From positions 57,093,642-57,157,641 of the forward strand of contig OX411544.1 in NCBI GenBank assembly GCA_948146395.1: 64,000 bases of DNA. The letters are read 5' to 3'. Source of the stretch: Fragum whitleyi. Lineage: Eukaryota; Mollusca; Bivalvia; Cardiida; Cardiidae. A program made the translations under genes and the position numbers. Under the pieces are notes generated by a model, which worked only from the letters and a program-made list of their open reading frames with translations, made no database searches and was not told where the DNA came from. Positions within the stretch are counted from its first letter, which is position 1. Each line of letters opens with the position of its first letter. Shown here one piece after another: positions 24,646 to 34,404 of this stretch.

Positions 24646-24784
24646 AAAAATTAACATACCCCTTATCTATTGATGCAGAGGCATAAAAATGAAAATATGG
24701 ACGGAATTATATAAGAAAAATTGAAATACATGCAAAGCACAATGTGTGAATATTTTGGCATAAAGAGGAATATATGGAAACAAG

Positions 24785-25060
24785 GCAGCAAATTGTCACA
24801 AGATACGCCATTACATTGCTGGATCTCCAAGTAAGAAAAACGACAAAGGGAAATAACTAAAAGATTAAGCTAGGTAGAGCTACGGTTCTTGCGCACTGCA
24901 CACAGTAATCATCAGAGGAACATAACTGCCAAGTTTCCAGACCATTGGAAATAAGGTGACAGAGTTATGCTCTAAGAAAAGAAGTGCACGCCGCCTGCCT
25001 CCAGGACCCCACGGGTGATCACGTAATAAGTCCCCTCTTTCGATGGACGTATAATGATAG
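24785..25060 (+). repeat. Dispersed repeat, family H
   Basis: Shares with 51315-51565 the words GTCACAAGATACGCC, GCTGGATCTCCAAGTA, ACAAAGGGAAATAAC, TTAAGCTAGGTAGAG, CAGAGGAACATAA and AAGGTGACAGAGTTATG. It starts with a sequence like the 5' end of element E8. No internal tandem repeats. Confidence 0.6.
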
Positions 25061-25101
25061 TGCTACTAAAAATCTCCTCAGAGTATATTGTAATTAAAAG
25101 T

Positions 25102-25330
25102 TTAACCCTTTCCTGTTTTACAAAATTTTGGACCTGTCCAAATTCAAAGGTTTTGCAGACGAAAATTTAAAGTGGATTTAATTTGAAAAATAACCATTCA
25201 GTAGGGTAGAAAATAGTGTTGAAAAAGAAGAAATTGCTTGTCAGAAGCAATTTATTCTTTTTTCACAATGTTTTCTCAATCATAAAATCACAGGCACGTA
25301 AAAAGCAGGGATTAAACAGCAAAGGGTTAA
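25102..25330 (+). mobile_element. piggyBac-like MITE, family B
   Basis: Bounded by TTAA on both sides. The termini are TTAACCCTTTCCTGTTT on the left and AAACAGCAAAGGGTTAA on the right, i.e. CCC...GGG ends next to TTAA as in the piggyBac superfamily, which inserts at TTAA. An internal hairpin (GAAATTGCTTG / AGAAGCAATTT) lies near 25227-25258. At about 229 bp it has no transposase and needs one in trans. Copies at 25521-25748 and 55371-55589. Confidence 0.85.
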
Positions 25331-25520
25331 CACTAATGGTCCATCAGTAAGTAAAATCTTAAGCCTAAAAATCACAAATAATATTATTGACTATAATATG
25401 TGCCTGTGTGTGACATTTTCAACAATTACAAATATGAGCAAAGCAAAGACTGTGGGCAGTCTGTGCATCCTCATAGTTTGACCAGAGTCTTCACTATGCG
25501 ATCTATAGAAAGATAAGGTC
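25331..25520. other. Spacer between two piggyBac-like MITEs
   Basis: No recognisable coding frame or repeat; contains a short TG-rich stretch. Confidence 0.35.
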
Positions 25521-25748
25521 TTAACCCTTTCCTGTTTTACAAAATTTGGACCTGTCCAAATTCAAAGGTTTTGCAGACGAAAATTAAAAGAGGATTTAAT
25601 TTGAAAAATAACCATTCAGTAGGGTAGAAAATAGTGTGGAAAAAGAAGAAATTGCTTGTCAGAAGCAATTTCTTCTATTTTCACAATGTTTTCTCAATCA
25701 TTAAATCACAGGCACGTAAAAAGCAGGGATTAAACAGCAAAGGGTTAA
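25521..25748 (+). mobile_element. piggyBac-like MITE, family B, second copy
   Basis: Very similar to 25102-25330, in the same orientation and with the same TTAA-bounded ends. The internal hairpin GAAATTGCTTGTCAGAAGC is intact. The similarity suggests recent amplification or local duplication, but the sequence between the two copies is unrelated to the flanks, favouring separate insertions. Confidence 0.85.
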
Positions 25749-25880
25749 AATAACTGTAGACAGTTCGACAATATTCTATTTAAAATATGTAACAACCTAG
25801 GCTGCTAAATGTTTGCACTCCATGCAGATGACAGATTGTTGGAAATGTCACACACATGCTCATATTTAATATAATATTAT

Positions 25881-26124
25881 GTGACCCGCCAAGGGACCAT
25901 CTTGGTAGTGAGTAAAGTGTTGACCCTTGTCAGACTGCACAGACTGACCAGTGTCGAATCTTTTCACACTTTGCTTATTTTCTTAATCTAGAATGATAAA
26001 TCTAACTTCCTGTTAAATGATTTTTAAAATGCAGCCTCTGGTTGACGTTTGCTGGGGCCAATCTCTTTTTCAAATATCCATTTAACAGAGTTCCCAGATG
26101 GTCCCTTTTTGCATGACTGGTCAC
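25881..26124. mobile_element. Foldback MITE, family C (GTGACC...AAGGGACCATCT)
   Basis: The left end GTGACCCGCCAAGGGACCATCTTGG is complementary to the right end CCCAGATGGTCCCTTTTTGCATGACTGGTCAC, allowing for an indel. Internal words GTAAAGTGTTGACCC, TGCTTATTTTCTTAATC and CAATCTCTTTTTCAAAT are shared with 26247-26505. It has no coding potential. Confidence 0.7.
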
Positions 26125-26246
26125 ATATGGAGGAGCCCTCAAATTGTCCACAAATGGTGACTTATATTGTCAAACCCCAAGATGGACAATATTATTGATC
26201 ATTTGTGGCAATATGAAAGATTTATTCAAAATTATTGTTAATATTT

Positions 26247-26505
26247 GTGAACCGTCATGCAAAAAGGGATCATCTGGGAGGTGTGTAAAGTGTTGACCCC
26301 AGTCAACTAAATCAGATTGCGAAGACTTACTAGGGTCGAAGATTTTTGCAATATGCTTATTTTCTGAATCTTGAATGATCAATCTACCTTCCAGTGAAAG
26401 AATTTTTGAAATGGGATCTCTGATTGATCTATGCTGAACCCAATCTCTTTTTCAATTATTCATTTTACAGAGTTCCCAGATGGTCCCTTTCCATGTGACA
26501 AGTAA
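26247..26505. mobile_element. Foldback MITE, family C, second copy
   Basis: GTCATGCAAAAAGGGATCATCTGGG on the left pairs with CCCAGATGGTCCCTTTCCATGTGAC on the right. The interior matches the copy at 25881 with many substitutions. A weaker fragment (GTGTTGATCCTGGTCAGAC) lies near 27485-27560. The minus-strand ORF at 26170-26382 is a by-product. Confidence 0.65.
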
Positions 26506-26509
26506 CATT

Positions 26510-27390
26510 AATTTTGTATTACTGTCAATGATTTTTAAAATGCATGGGCCAATTCAGGACTAAAGACCAACAGGTTGGCCATGATTGTCCTTGAACAATC
26601 TCCCCAATAAATATTTTTCAAATTCAATTTTGTTTCAAACAAATTGTCCAATTTTGGAACATTTTAACTAGCTTGGCTGAAGTTTAGGCCTAAATTATAT
26701 AGTAGAAAGGAATAGAAAACATGCAGTGTAGGCCAAAATCAGACTGTATGTCGGAGCAGACTAAATTTGGTCTATATTGCCTGCCAATGCTTTTTGGCCA
26801 ACAGGAATATGGCATGAATAGCATGCAAGTGAAAAGCAATCTTTTAAAGGGTCATAAAGATTTTTTTTAGAAATTTAGTTGAAACTCATCTTGCAGTTTT
26901 TTAGAATATGACTTTTCCAAAAAAAAATCCCTTGCCATTTTGTTGCAAGCATGCCACTGGTTTCTGAGAAGATTTTGTAACAAATAAGTTTCAGGAAAGA
27001 TGCTTAGATGAATGTATTCCAGGCATATTGCATGGTAATAGGACAAAGCTAAAATGAAAAGTGATATGATATTATTTAAATGCAAACTTTATAAATTTGT
27101 ATCAAATTACAATAAAAATAATGCAGGTACATGTACTTCTATCACAGAATTTAAGTGTCTCTCCTTATATTACCGCTGCCTTATTTACCACTCATAAAAC
27201 CCATAGCCCTTTTGTATCAGTAGACATGATGACCTACAGTAACCAAATTTCTCCTGTTAGAATTCAAGGGCTCAGTGAAAAATTATTGTAAGGTCCTATA
27301 CATTTGTAGGTAATAGAAATAATTTATAACCTTACCCATTGACATGTAACCTCTCTAAAGTCATAGATTTTGTTGCATGGTAAAAGTATA
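26510..27390. other. Mostly unassigned sequence
   Basis: Holds a weak inverted repeat at about 26728-26795 (GGCCAAAATCAGACTG paired with CAGACTAAATTTGGTC). Two short ORFs (26867-27085 minus, 27097-27291 plus) show no codon bias, splice context or recognisable motif; I do not call them genes. Confidence 0.4.
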
Positions 27391-27394
27391 TGAC

Positions 27395-27470
27395 TAGAGG
27401 TGTTAGGGTAAAAATATTGTAAGTGCCTATATATTTATAGGCACTTACAATAGTGTTGCACTGACCCCTC
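27395..27470. mobile_element. Palindromic MITE, family P (GTAAGTGCCTATA), copy 1
   Basis: The core reads ATTGTAAGTGCCTATATAT and its reverse complement TATAGGCACTTACAATAG. The right flank TTGCACTGACCCCT is the family's outer arm; the left outer arm is eroded. Other copies at 31618-31690, 37761-37830, 38930-38985 (half) and 55051-55122. Confidence 0.75.
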
Positions 27471-27884
27471 ATAATCTGACCGTTCTTGCTTAAAGGAACC
27501 ATATTGAAAAAACCTAGTGTTGATCCTGGTCAGACGGCCAATACCTTCGAATTTGTTCCAAAATAGCTAAGCTTATAAAAAGATAAAGTAGGAAAGGGTT
27601 AACCTCTGCATGACTTTTGGCAATCCAAACAACACTGAAGATAAAACATAGATGAAAGTGATCATTATCTAATTACATGTATTCTGTTCCAATTCTAAAC
27701 AAGCCTCTTTTCCTTATCGTTATCTCAAAGATTAACATATCACAGAATCTTTATTTAAAATATTGAGATGAGAAAATAAAGTCAAACTTTTGCATACTAA
27801 ACTCTATAAAATCACGATTTATTATTAAATTTGAATATTGTTTTTGAGAAAAGAATGAAAAGGGAACAAGATATGTTTGTAAAA

Positions 27885-28410
27885 AATATATGCCCCTCAT
27901 AAGAGCAGGTCGACGCATTCTTTGTAAATTAACATAGGTCAATAACAAAAAAAGAATTATGAGTAGAGTTACAGTTCTTGTGCACTGCACTATAGGTGTA
28001 TTTTCAAAACTGAGCTCTGACATAGGCGTTGAGTCCATTACCATAGGTATATGGGGTATATCTAAAAAGGCATATGATAGGAATTGAACGTGATACTTCC
28101 TTTTCAACTTTGAAAACACATGAATGAGTACACCTTACGATCTTAGACAAGCAATACATTTCATTTGAAAGGTAATTTGTATCATTTTTTGGTATTGTTT
28201 AAACCTGTTTTATCTGTTTTGAAAGAATAGCACGGGAATGTAACCGTTAAAAGTAGATTTCACGGCTAACCATGCAAAATCTACCTTTACTCCTCAATAG
28301 GATCTATCTATCCATGAAGTTTCATTATTCTAGCTTGCAAAATTTTTGAGATATGCTCCAGATAAAAGCAATATTTCATGTCTTCACCAAGAGGGAGGCA
28401 AAATATTTCC
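27885..28410 (+). repeat. Dispersed repeat, family G, long diverged copy
   Basis: Begins TATGCCCCTCATAAGAGC and continues with GAGTAGAGTTACAGTTCTTG, TGCACTGCACTATAGG, then after a unique stretch (about 28010-28260) TCTATCTATCCATGAAGTTTC, TAGCTTGCAAAATTTTTGAG and ATATGCTCCAGAT. The middle stretch may be an insertion. The minus-strand ORF 27751-28119 overlaps this repeat and has no supported function. Confidence 0.55.
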
Positions 28411-28905
28411 TGAGTTCATGCAAGATTCTTTATATGACATGATATTAATCCTTCAGCCAATTACAATTCCAAAGCAATACTTTCCTTTGAAGAACTCAAA
28501 AAGTAAAACTTAAGAAAATATAATTGAAAAGGAAGAAATTACTTATAGCAAGCAATTTCTTCAACTCCGTTTATACCCTGTTAATGACTATTCAATGACT
28601 ACCCTAAACAGTTGTAACTGCCTATATTTTCAAAGCAGTTTCAATTGCTTTGTGCTGAGCCATTAATCTGCAGTTTCTTTTAATATGAATCAGTCGAAAA
28701 TGTTTGTTTGTTATGAACTTAACACATTACAACACAACATCTTTTAGGCAGGTCCAAGTCAAAACAAATCACAGATGACAATATAAAGTTTCTAATTTTG
28801 ATTGTCAGGTAATCTTTTAGTATTCTCTTCTAAAACTTCTTTCAATTTGAGCAAGTAAAAAGTTTTGTTTGAATCTTAAGTTAGAAACTGAGTATTGCAA
28901 AATCT

Positions 28906-29112
28906 TGGGATTGGCCGAATTCGGATTTCCCCGTCATGACACTTTGGAAACGCAGAATATAACCTTTTTTGGTGTAGTTATGACATTTTCATTACATCAT
29001 TTATTTCTACTGGGAGATTTCCATGATTTGGGAAGGTTACAAAGTTACATGAGGAATCCCGATGCTTGGCCGATTTCAAAATTGTGCATTACCTGCCACT
29101 ACCTTAAGTGAG
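28906..29112. mobile_element. Foldback MITE (GGCCGAATTCGGATTTCC)
   Basis: The left arm GGATTGGCCGAATTCGGATTTCC...CATGACACTTTG pairs imperfectly with the right arm CAAAGTTACATGAGGAATCCCGATGCTTGGCCGATTTC. The plus-strand ORF 28869-29111 coincides with this foldback and is therefore not counted as a gene. Confidence 0.55.
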
Positions 29113-29196
29113 GAGAAGCACATTAAAAAGATGACTACACAACGATTGGCAGTTTAAACGTAAGTAAATAAATATGTTAACATAAAACCTGGGCCT

Positions 29197-29213
29197 TTTA
29201 TTTATATTTTATT
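29197..29213 (-). promoter_or_regulatory. Candidate poly(A) signals of the minus-strand gene
   Basis: Two AATAAA hexamers on the minus strand (complements of TTTATT at 29208-29213 and 29197-29202), about 125-140 bp beyond the predicted stop codon. The position suits a short 3' UTR. The window is AT-rich, so chance occurrence is possible. Confidence 0.45.
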
Positions 29214-29335
29214 CAATGTTTTTATAAATATAATTTTCACATGTCTGTTGGGTATACACAGGCCATGAACAATATAACAATTTACATTTTTAGTTGATTA
29301 TTTTTCTCTGTTTTTAGTGTGAATTTAAAGGTCTT

Positions 29336-29400
29336 TTAATCGTCGGCAAAAACATCAGTATGAGACTCTGAAACAGCTGTCTGTGTTCTGCTAGCTCGCT
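29336..29400 (-). CDS. Terminal coding exon of unidentified minus-strand gene
   Basis: The acceptor is strong on the minus strand: TATTTGATTTCAG directly before the exon. Read with two incoming bases completing a codon, the frame gives RASRTQTAVSESH, then TDVFADD and a TAA stop at 29336-29338. The peptide is hydrophilic and Ser/Thr-rich, and the phase fits the preceding exon (31716-31864), whose last base plus AG forms a Glu codon. A second frame also stays open to a TAA at 29314-29316 and would be used if the preceding exon ended at the alternative donor inside a MITE (see findings). The family is not recognised. Confidence 0.55.
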
Positions 29401-29425
29401 CTGAAATCAAATACATTTCAGGTTT

Positions 29426-29583
29426 AAGGTAGTGGACCTGTAATAGATACACAACATTTTGGAACTCATGATCTTTAACAGTGTAGCCAAGGTTTCCTGA
29501 TGAAATCACTAGGAAACCTCAGTTAACACTGTTCAAGTTAAATACTTCAAAAACATTGCAGAACTATTATGGGTCCACTACAG
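29426..29583. mobile_element. Foldback MITE, family K, copy 1
   Basis: AAGGTAGTGGACC on the left pairs with GGGTCCACTAC on the right, and the arms extend inward (TGCAGAACTATTATGG; GGTTTCCTGATGAAATCACTAGGAAACC is an inner hairpin). Homologous to 41428-41590. It lies just upstream of the terminal exon, in the intron. Confidence 0.7.
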
Positions 29584-30600
29584 TAAATGACAATTCTAGG
29601 TGTCAAAGCAAAGACTATTGTAATTGCATTATGATAATCATTTGGCAACCATAACATTATTAATACAATTGTAAAGCTCTACAGCATTTACATAGGTTTT
29701 GCATTAACTTATTTTAGAAGGAGTAATTGAAAGTAAGTTTGCCCTTGTTAAAGTGAACACATAAATCATCCAAAATTTCAACTAAATGTCTGTAATTCTA
29801 AAGTCTCATTTATTTGGACAATTTTAAAGTGACTAAATTAATCAAAAATACCTAATACTGTGTTTACTATTATTGGTAAATATCTCAGGACTCTGTGAAT
29901 TGCAATTGAATATTTTGACTTTTTGTGCTATAAAAATGTATTTGTATTTGTATAATACCAGTGATATCGAAAAATGTCAAAGTTTTTCATAGGACCACGA
30001 CAACAACAAGGCAAACCTTTGAAAACAGCTAAGCTAAAATTGTGATTGAAAGTATTTCAATAGATTTATTCAGTTTGCTAGCAAAAAGTGAAAGAAGAGT
30101 ATGGGCGAGTGTTAAACAAAACAGAAGCTTGTCTAATCTCTGATATAAACTAGCCTGTCATCAGTATTAATAAAGTCTGATAATTGATTTGATAATTGAA
30201 CACTTAATCTTTCCCACCCATATTAAAAGGATTGTCTCATGAAGCCAAATTCTATACCATTTCAAAATTTATCAAGTGTGATTTATTGAAACCTAATAGT
30301 GCCTAGTTCATAATTCATATAATTTTCTGAGCTACAGATAACGGAGGCTTTTTAAATCTAAATATTTTAACAAAACAAGACAATTCAAATAAGTACCAAC
30401 AGCGTAGAATCTTATTTAGAAAGAATGATTATTGAATTGTGCCCCCCCCCCCCCCACCCCTCTGCATATAATATGAAAATGAAAATACTCAAGTACTTCA
30501 TCAATTTTCAATTGCTCATTCTGAATTGATTTAAGAGTAAGCTCTTATACTTAAATAAAACTTGAAGAATATCTAAAACGCACGCCTTTAAATTGTGAAA
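29584..30600. other. Intronic sequence, mostly unassigned
   Basis: No exon-like frame found. Contains a short relic of a tandem-repeat element tail near 29995-30045 and a run of 14 C at 30442-30455. Confidence 0.4.
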
Positions 30601-30604
30601 TGAT

Positions 30605-30911
30605 ACCGTATTTCTCCCAATAAATGCTCCCATGAGCTATGCATAACAAGGTCAGAGAGCTTTTATTTAGTATGCATTTTCTGATTCAAAAAATCTTTAA
30701 ATCATTAAAATGATGTCTTTGTGGCCCATTTCCCTTTAAATTGAGGTAAATTTCCACTAAACAATCATATAAATGATTGTTTAGTGGAAATTCATCTCAA
30801 ATTAGAGAAGAAAAAAAAATTCCAAGAATTTAGGCATTTGAAGTGTTTTTTCTTGGTAAAATTTAGGGGTGCTACTATAAGAAAGGGTGCTAAAATTAGG
30901 GGAAATACTGT
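30605..30911. mobile_element. MITE with ACCGTATTTCTCCC termini
   Basis: The left end ACCGTATTTCTCCCAATAAATGCTCCC is matched in inverse by GGGTGCTAAAATTAGGGGAAATACTGT at the right. The centre is a striking palindrome (30737-30805): TTTCCACTAAACAATCAT, a short loop, then ATGATTGTTTAGTGGAAA. Probably a Tc1/mariner- or hAT-type non-autonomous element; the superfamily is unresolved. Confidence 0.65.
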
Positions 30912-31029
30912 GCATTTTCAAAGATTGAATTGACAAAGAAAAGAACTTATTTCAAATAGAAAGATACAACATACATCACTCCATTTCCCTTTTTCAAAGG
31001 TTGTCTTTATCAGAGTCAATAAGGATGAA

Positions 31030-31262
31030 TTCAATATGGGAAATATAATTGACAGTATTATAATGAACTATGAAAATGTTGCCGTGCACAATCAATAGAA
31101 TTGACAATATTATTGATTGTGTTTGGGTAATATTCAGAGGATGTTGAATGAGTGATCACTGAATACTAAATTTATTAAACGAGTCATCTATACACAGATT
31201 AAAACTCGGCATAGCCTTGTTTTTATCTGTTTATAGATGACTCATTTAATAAATTCAATATT
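31030..31262. repeat. Inverted repeats (AATTGACAATATTATTGAT; TTTATTAAACGAGTCATCTAT)
   Basis: First a stem around 31040-31130 (CAATAGAATTGACAATATTATTG-like words, echoed at 43550-43640). Then a longer foldback: AAATTTATTAAACGAGTCATCTAT at about 31168 pairs with ATAGATGACTCATTTAATAAATT at about 31235. Both are consistent with old MITEs. Confidence 0.5.
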
Positions 31263-31610
31263 TGATGAGCACAAATTTGATATTCTATCTATAAAATGAC
31301 CCGAATTTTGGTGATAAAACGAGAAAACTATGATATTTATCGCTTCGTGTTATTCCACTAAACATATAACGCCCTCATGCAAAATGATGTCAGCATATCC
31401 ATTATGATGCCATTTTCTTTACAAAAAAAATAATGTTGTTCTTTGTTCCTATCTCATTTGCATAGTTATTCCACGAGTGTAATAACACCTGTGTAATATC
31501 AAAAATATTCGATGGGGTTATTTCACTCTCACAACGTAGGTCACATCATAATGTAGATTTAATATTACTGTAAAAACTATTGATCATGTATAAGCAGCCT
31601 TACAAGAGTA
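31263..31610. other. Intronic sequence, no recognised feature
   Basis: Repeated GTTATTCCAC words (about 31350 and 31463) hint at another eroded repeat, but no boundaries can be drawn. Confidence 0.3.
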
Positions 31611-31617
31611 TATTTCA

Positions 31618-31690
31618 AGGGGTTAGCACCACACTTTTGTAAGTGCCTATAAATACATAGACACTTACAAAAGTGTTGCACTGACCCCTC
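31618..31690. mobile_element. Palindromic MITE, family P, copy 2 (beside an exon)
   Basis: Arms AGGGGTTAGCACC / TTGCACTGACCCCT and the core TTTTGTAAGTGCCTATA / CATAGACACTTACAAAAG. Both strands carry GTAAGT. It lies 26 bp beyond the predicted end of the exon at 31716-31864, and the open reading frame of that exon continues into it. Confidence 0.75.
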
Positions 31691-31715
31691 GATTTGCCGT
31701 CAGTATAACCCCTAC

Positions 31716-31864
31716 CCGTATTATTAGTTTGTTCAGCAGGGGTCTCTTCCGTCTGTTTCTGGCCTCCTTCCTCTCCCTCATTTTCCTCATCTTCATTCTC
31801 CTGACCAAGGGGAGATAATGTAACGGGGTTGAACTGACCAAGGGGCTCACCCAAAATACCCATT
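31716..31864 (-). CDS. Coding exon, acidic region, unidentified minus-strand gene
   Basis: 149 bp. The acceptor is TTGTTTTTCAG on the minus strand. The frame reads MGILGEPLGQFNPVTLSPL, then an acidic stretch (QENEDEENEGEEGG), then KQTEETPAEQTNNT. The chosen donor is CGG|GTAGGG, weak by consensus, but its phase joins the terminal exon to reach a stop without conflict. A better-looking donor (GTAAGTG at 31668 downwards) lies in the adjacent MITE and would add about 16 codons. The low-complexity acidic segment suggests a disordered, nuclear or cytoskeletal protein, which is only an inference. Confidence 0.65.
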
Positions 31865-32016
31865 CTGAAAAACAAATCTTAAAGGCTAAAATTTGAATTT
31901 TTTTATTCCTTTTAAAGGTTTTGGAAACTTATTGTTTTCTTTGTCAATTTAAAAATCAATTTGCTTTTAAAACAATTCTGAAGTCCCGATAGAAATAAAC
32001 TAAACGCTTAACATAC

Positions 32017-32046
32017 GGAATGTATCTGTCCGAAGATTCTCTAATT
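32017..32046 (-). CDS. Candidate 30-nt microexon, minus-strand gene
   Basis: The acceptor is AAGATCAG with a poor pyrimidine tract; the donor is GTATGT. In the inherited phase it encodes IRESSDRYIP. Thirty nucleotides leave the reading phase unchanged, so it would be skippable: the flanking exons also join in frame without it. The weak acceptor makes it the least certain exon of the internal set. Confidence 0.4.
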
Positions 32047-32119
32047 CTGATCTTGTTCTCAATTTTGCAAGCATGTTTATATCATTTTATCATTATCATT
32101 TGAACCATACTTCATTTAT

Positions 32120-32226
32120 ATTGAAGGCAACACTGTAAAAAAGACTACTTTCATATTATTCATTTGAAATATGTCTTAATGTTCTACCTTCATGAAATAA
32201 AGATTTTATTATTATTATTATTATTT
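32120..32226 (+). mobile_element. Possible LINE/SINE 3' end with ATT-repeat tail
   Basis: The stretch ending ATGAAATAAAGATTTTATT followed by (ATT)n looks like a non-LTR retrotransposon 3' terminus with a simple-repeat tail. No reverse-transcriptase frame is present upstream, so the copy would be severely 5'-truncated. An isolated microsatellite is the alternative. Confidence 0.3.
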
Positions 32227-32229
32227 GTC

Positions 32230-32985
32230 GGACAACAGGGGAGACTGATAAAAATATATAATGCGTGGGGATTACATTGAAATTATGTCAAAACTATTGA
32301 TGTATATCAGAGCTCTCAAATATTCTTTCAATACTTTTTTCCTTCAACAGTATTGATTGTGAGCTTAATAATGAATCGGTGATCCTACAAAATTCACATT
32401 TTTGCACTTTATTTGAATGAGACACAATTGATTCTTAATCAGTTCAACCAATATTTGGACATATAAATGCAGAGTAAACAGATTATTTTGTCCCGACACC
32501 AAAGTTATTCTGCCTTATTATTCACCTGGCAGGGTGTGGCTTAGCCATGATGAAATTTGGCAAGTTTACTTTTCAAAATTTTGGGCTCTTTTAAAAGTTA
32601 GTCAGAAATCACCGCTAATGCGTGTACATTACAATGTCGTTAAGCAAAACAATTTAATTGCTTAGCATAAGTGACCACATTTCATTGTTGTGTTACCAAA
32701 ACCAAGTTATTTCAGCTTATCCAAGTTAATGTTTAAAGTTTATCCTTTAGACTATCTTTAAAAGCTTATTCACCTAAACCTGAAATGCAATGATCCTTTA
32801 ATTATGCTCCACCCTGCATTAGGGCAAAAATCATGGATTATACCCCAGTACTTAAACTTGTTCTTGTCAATAGACAATTTTAATAGTCATTCACTAGAAA
32901 TGTTGCAAAGTGGGCTTTGTCCTATCATGGCTATTTCCCAGTAGAAGTGCTTTCAGTATATTATCTATTTGCAACATGATAACAA
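32230..32985. other. Intronic sequence, no recognised feature
   Basis: AT-rich, with no exon-like open frame bounded by splice sites and no repeat shared within the window. Confidence 0.35.
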
Positions 32986-32989
32986 AAAT

Positions 32990-33356
32990 TGAGTGAAGTT
33001 TAGAAGTTCAAGAGAGATAATTTGGCAACTACATAACTGCAGAAAAAATAAAAATAATGTACAAATTGACACATTCAAAGGGAAATAATAAAGCAGCTTA
33101 TTCCAGTAGTCATAAAAAATTCACTTACACTGAAAGTTACATTGTCTATAAATATCAAAGAAGTAGCAGCATTAATGTAGGAAAAATGCTCCAGGTAATA
33201 ACAAAATATCAAAATTTTACAAGTTCAAGGGGAGATAATTCAGCAAGTAATTTTCGTAGGATCCTAAAAACTTTAGAAGCACAAGCTTACATTTCCAGCT
33301 AAATTGTGTATAAATTTTACTTCAGCTTAGTTTAGGAGAAAAACTCTGGATAATAT
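32990..33356 (+). mobile_element. Tandem-repeat element L, left part
   Basis: Units of about 155-160 bp carrying TTCAAGGGGAGATAATTCAGC, GTAGGAAAAATGCTCCAGG and TTTTACTTCAG-like words. The same units resume at 35208-35640, so elements E2 and E3 appear to have been inserted into it. The plus-strand ORF 33057-33302 is a by-product of the repeat. Confidence 0.55.
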
Positions 33357-34404
33357 AAACAAGAGGACCATGATTGTCCTAGATTGCTCGCCTGAGTCTC
33401 TTTGACCCCTGGGACATCACATTAATTAAATAGGCAGATGTCAACAAGAAGATAATTTCTTCAATAGATCAATACCCTGGAATGTTTTCAGCCAAGAGCA
33501 AGAAGGATATGCCATTCCACTCTATGATTCTATGTAAAAAAGGATGCACCCGGGTGGAGCCCAAATGTAACCCAAGGGTCTTGATACGAACAAACTTGGT
33601 AGAAGTCCACTAGATGATGCTACATACTAAATATGAGAGCTGTCTGCCTTCTGGTTTCAGAGAAGAAGATTTTTTAAGATTTTCCTGATTTCTCCCATCA
33701 TGCTCAGATGAGCAAAGGGATGCGCCCATGTGGAGCCCAAATATGACCTCAGCGGCTTGATATGAACAAACTTGGTAGGAGCTTACTAGATGATGGCATG
33801 ATGCTACTTACCAAATATAAAAGCTGTGTGCCCTCTGGTTTCGGAGAAGAAGATTTCAGAAGAGCTAAAAGAGGTGTGCTGGGGTGAAGCCCATTATGAC
33901 CCCAGGGGCTTGATACGAACAAACTTAGTAGAGGCCCACTAGGTGATGCTACATACCAAATATGAAAGCTGTCTGCCATCAGATTTCAGAGAAGAAGATT
34001 TTTAAAGGTTTTCGCTCTTTAATTCTATGTATAAAGGGTTGTGCCCGGGTGGAGCCCAAATATGACCCCCGGGTCTTGATATGAACAAATTTGGTAGAGG
34101 TCCACTAGATAATGCTACATACCAAATATGAAAGCTGTCTACCTTCTGGTTTCAGAGAAGAAAATTTTTGACGATTTTCCTATTTTCACCCTTTTTGTTA
34201 AGGGTAAAGGGAGAGTTAAGGGTGGATTTCATTTACATGAATAACTTTGGTAGAGCTTGACCAAAGGAACATCCCTGCCAAGTTTCAGAAAGATTGGCCC
34301 ACTGGTTAAGGAGAAGAAGATGTTGTAAGAAATTGTGGACGACACACAATGCACATTGTACAATAACAATAGCTCACCTTGAGCACTTCGTGCTCAGGTG
34401 AGCT
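33357..34404 (+). mobile_element. Tandem-repeat element E2 (AGCTCACC family)
   Basis: Starts AAACAAGAGGACCATGATTG, then GCTCGCCTGAGTCTC. The central block has about four units of about 165 bp (GGAGCCCAAATATGACCC, GGCTTGATATGAACAAAC, CACTAGATGATGCTACAT, GTCTGCCTTCTGGTTTCAG). Then come AAGTTTCAGAAAGATTGGCCC and a hairpin at 34371-34404 (AGCTCACCTTGAGCAC / GTGCTCAGGTGAGCT). It is the closest relative of E1. Its end abuts the start of E3 with no spacer. Minus-strand ORF 33749-33979 is a repeat shadow. Confidence 0.75.

Noticed and set aside
28869..29111. 80-codon plus-strand ORF as a gene
   Set aside because: It lies over a foldback MITE with complementary GGCCGAATTCGG-type arms.
31615..31875. 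Single ORF taken as an 86-residue protein
   Set aside because: Its left part is the palindromic MITE and its first codons lie before a splice acceptor. Only 31716-31864, perhaps extended to 31669, is plausible coding sequence.
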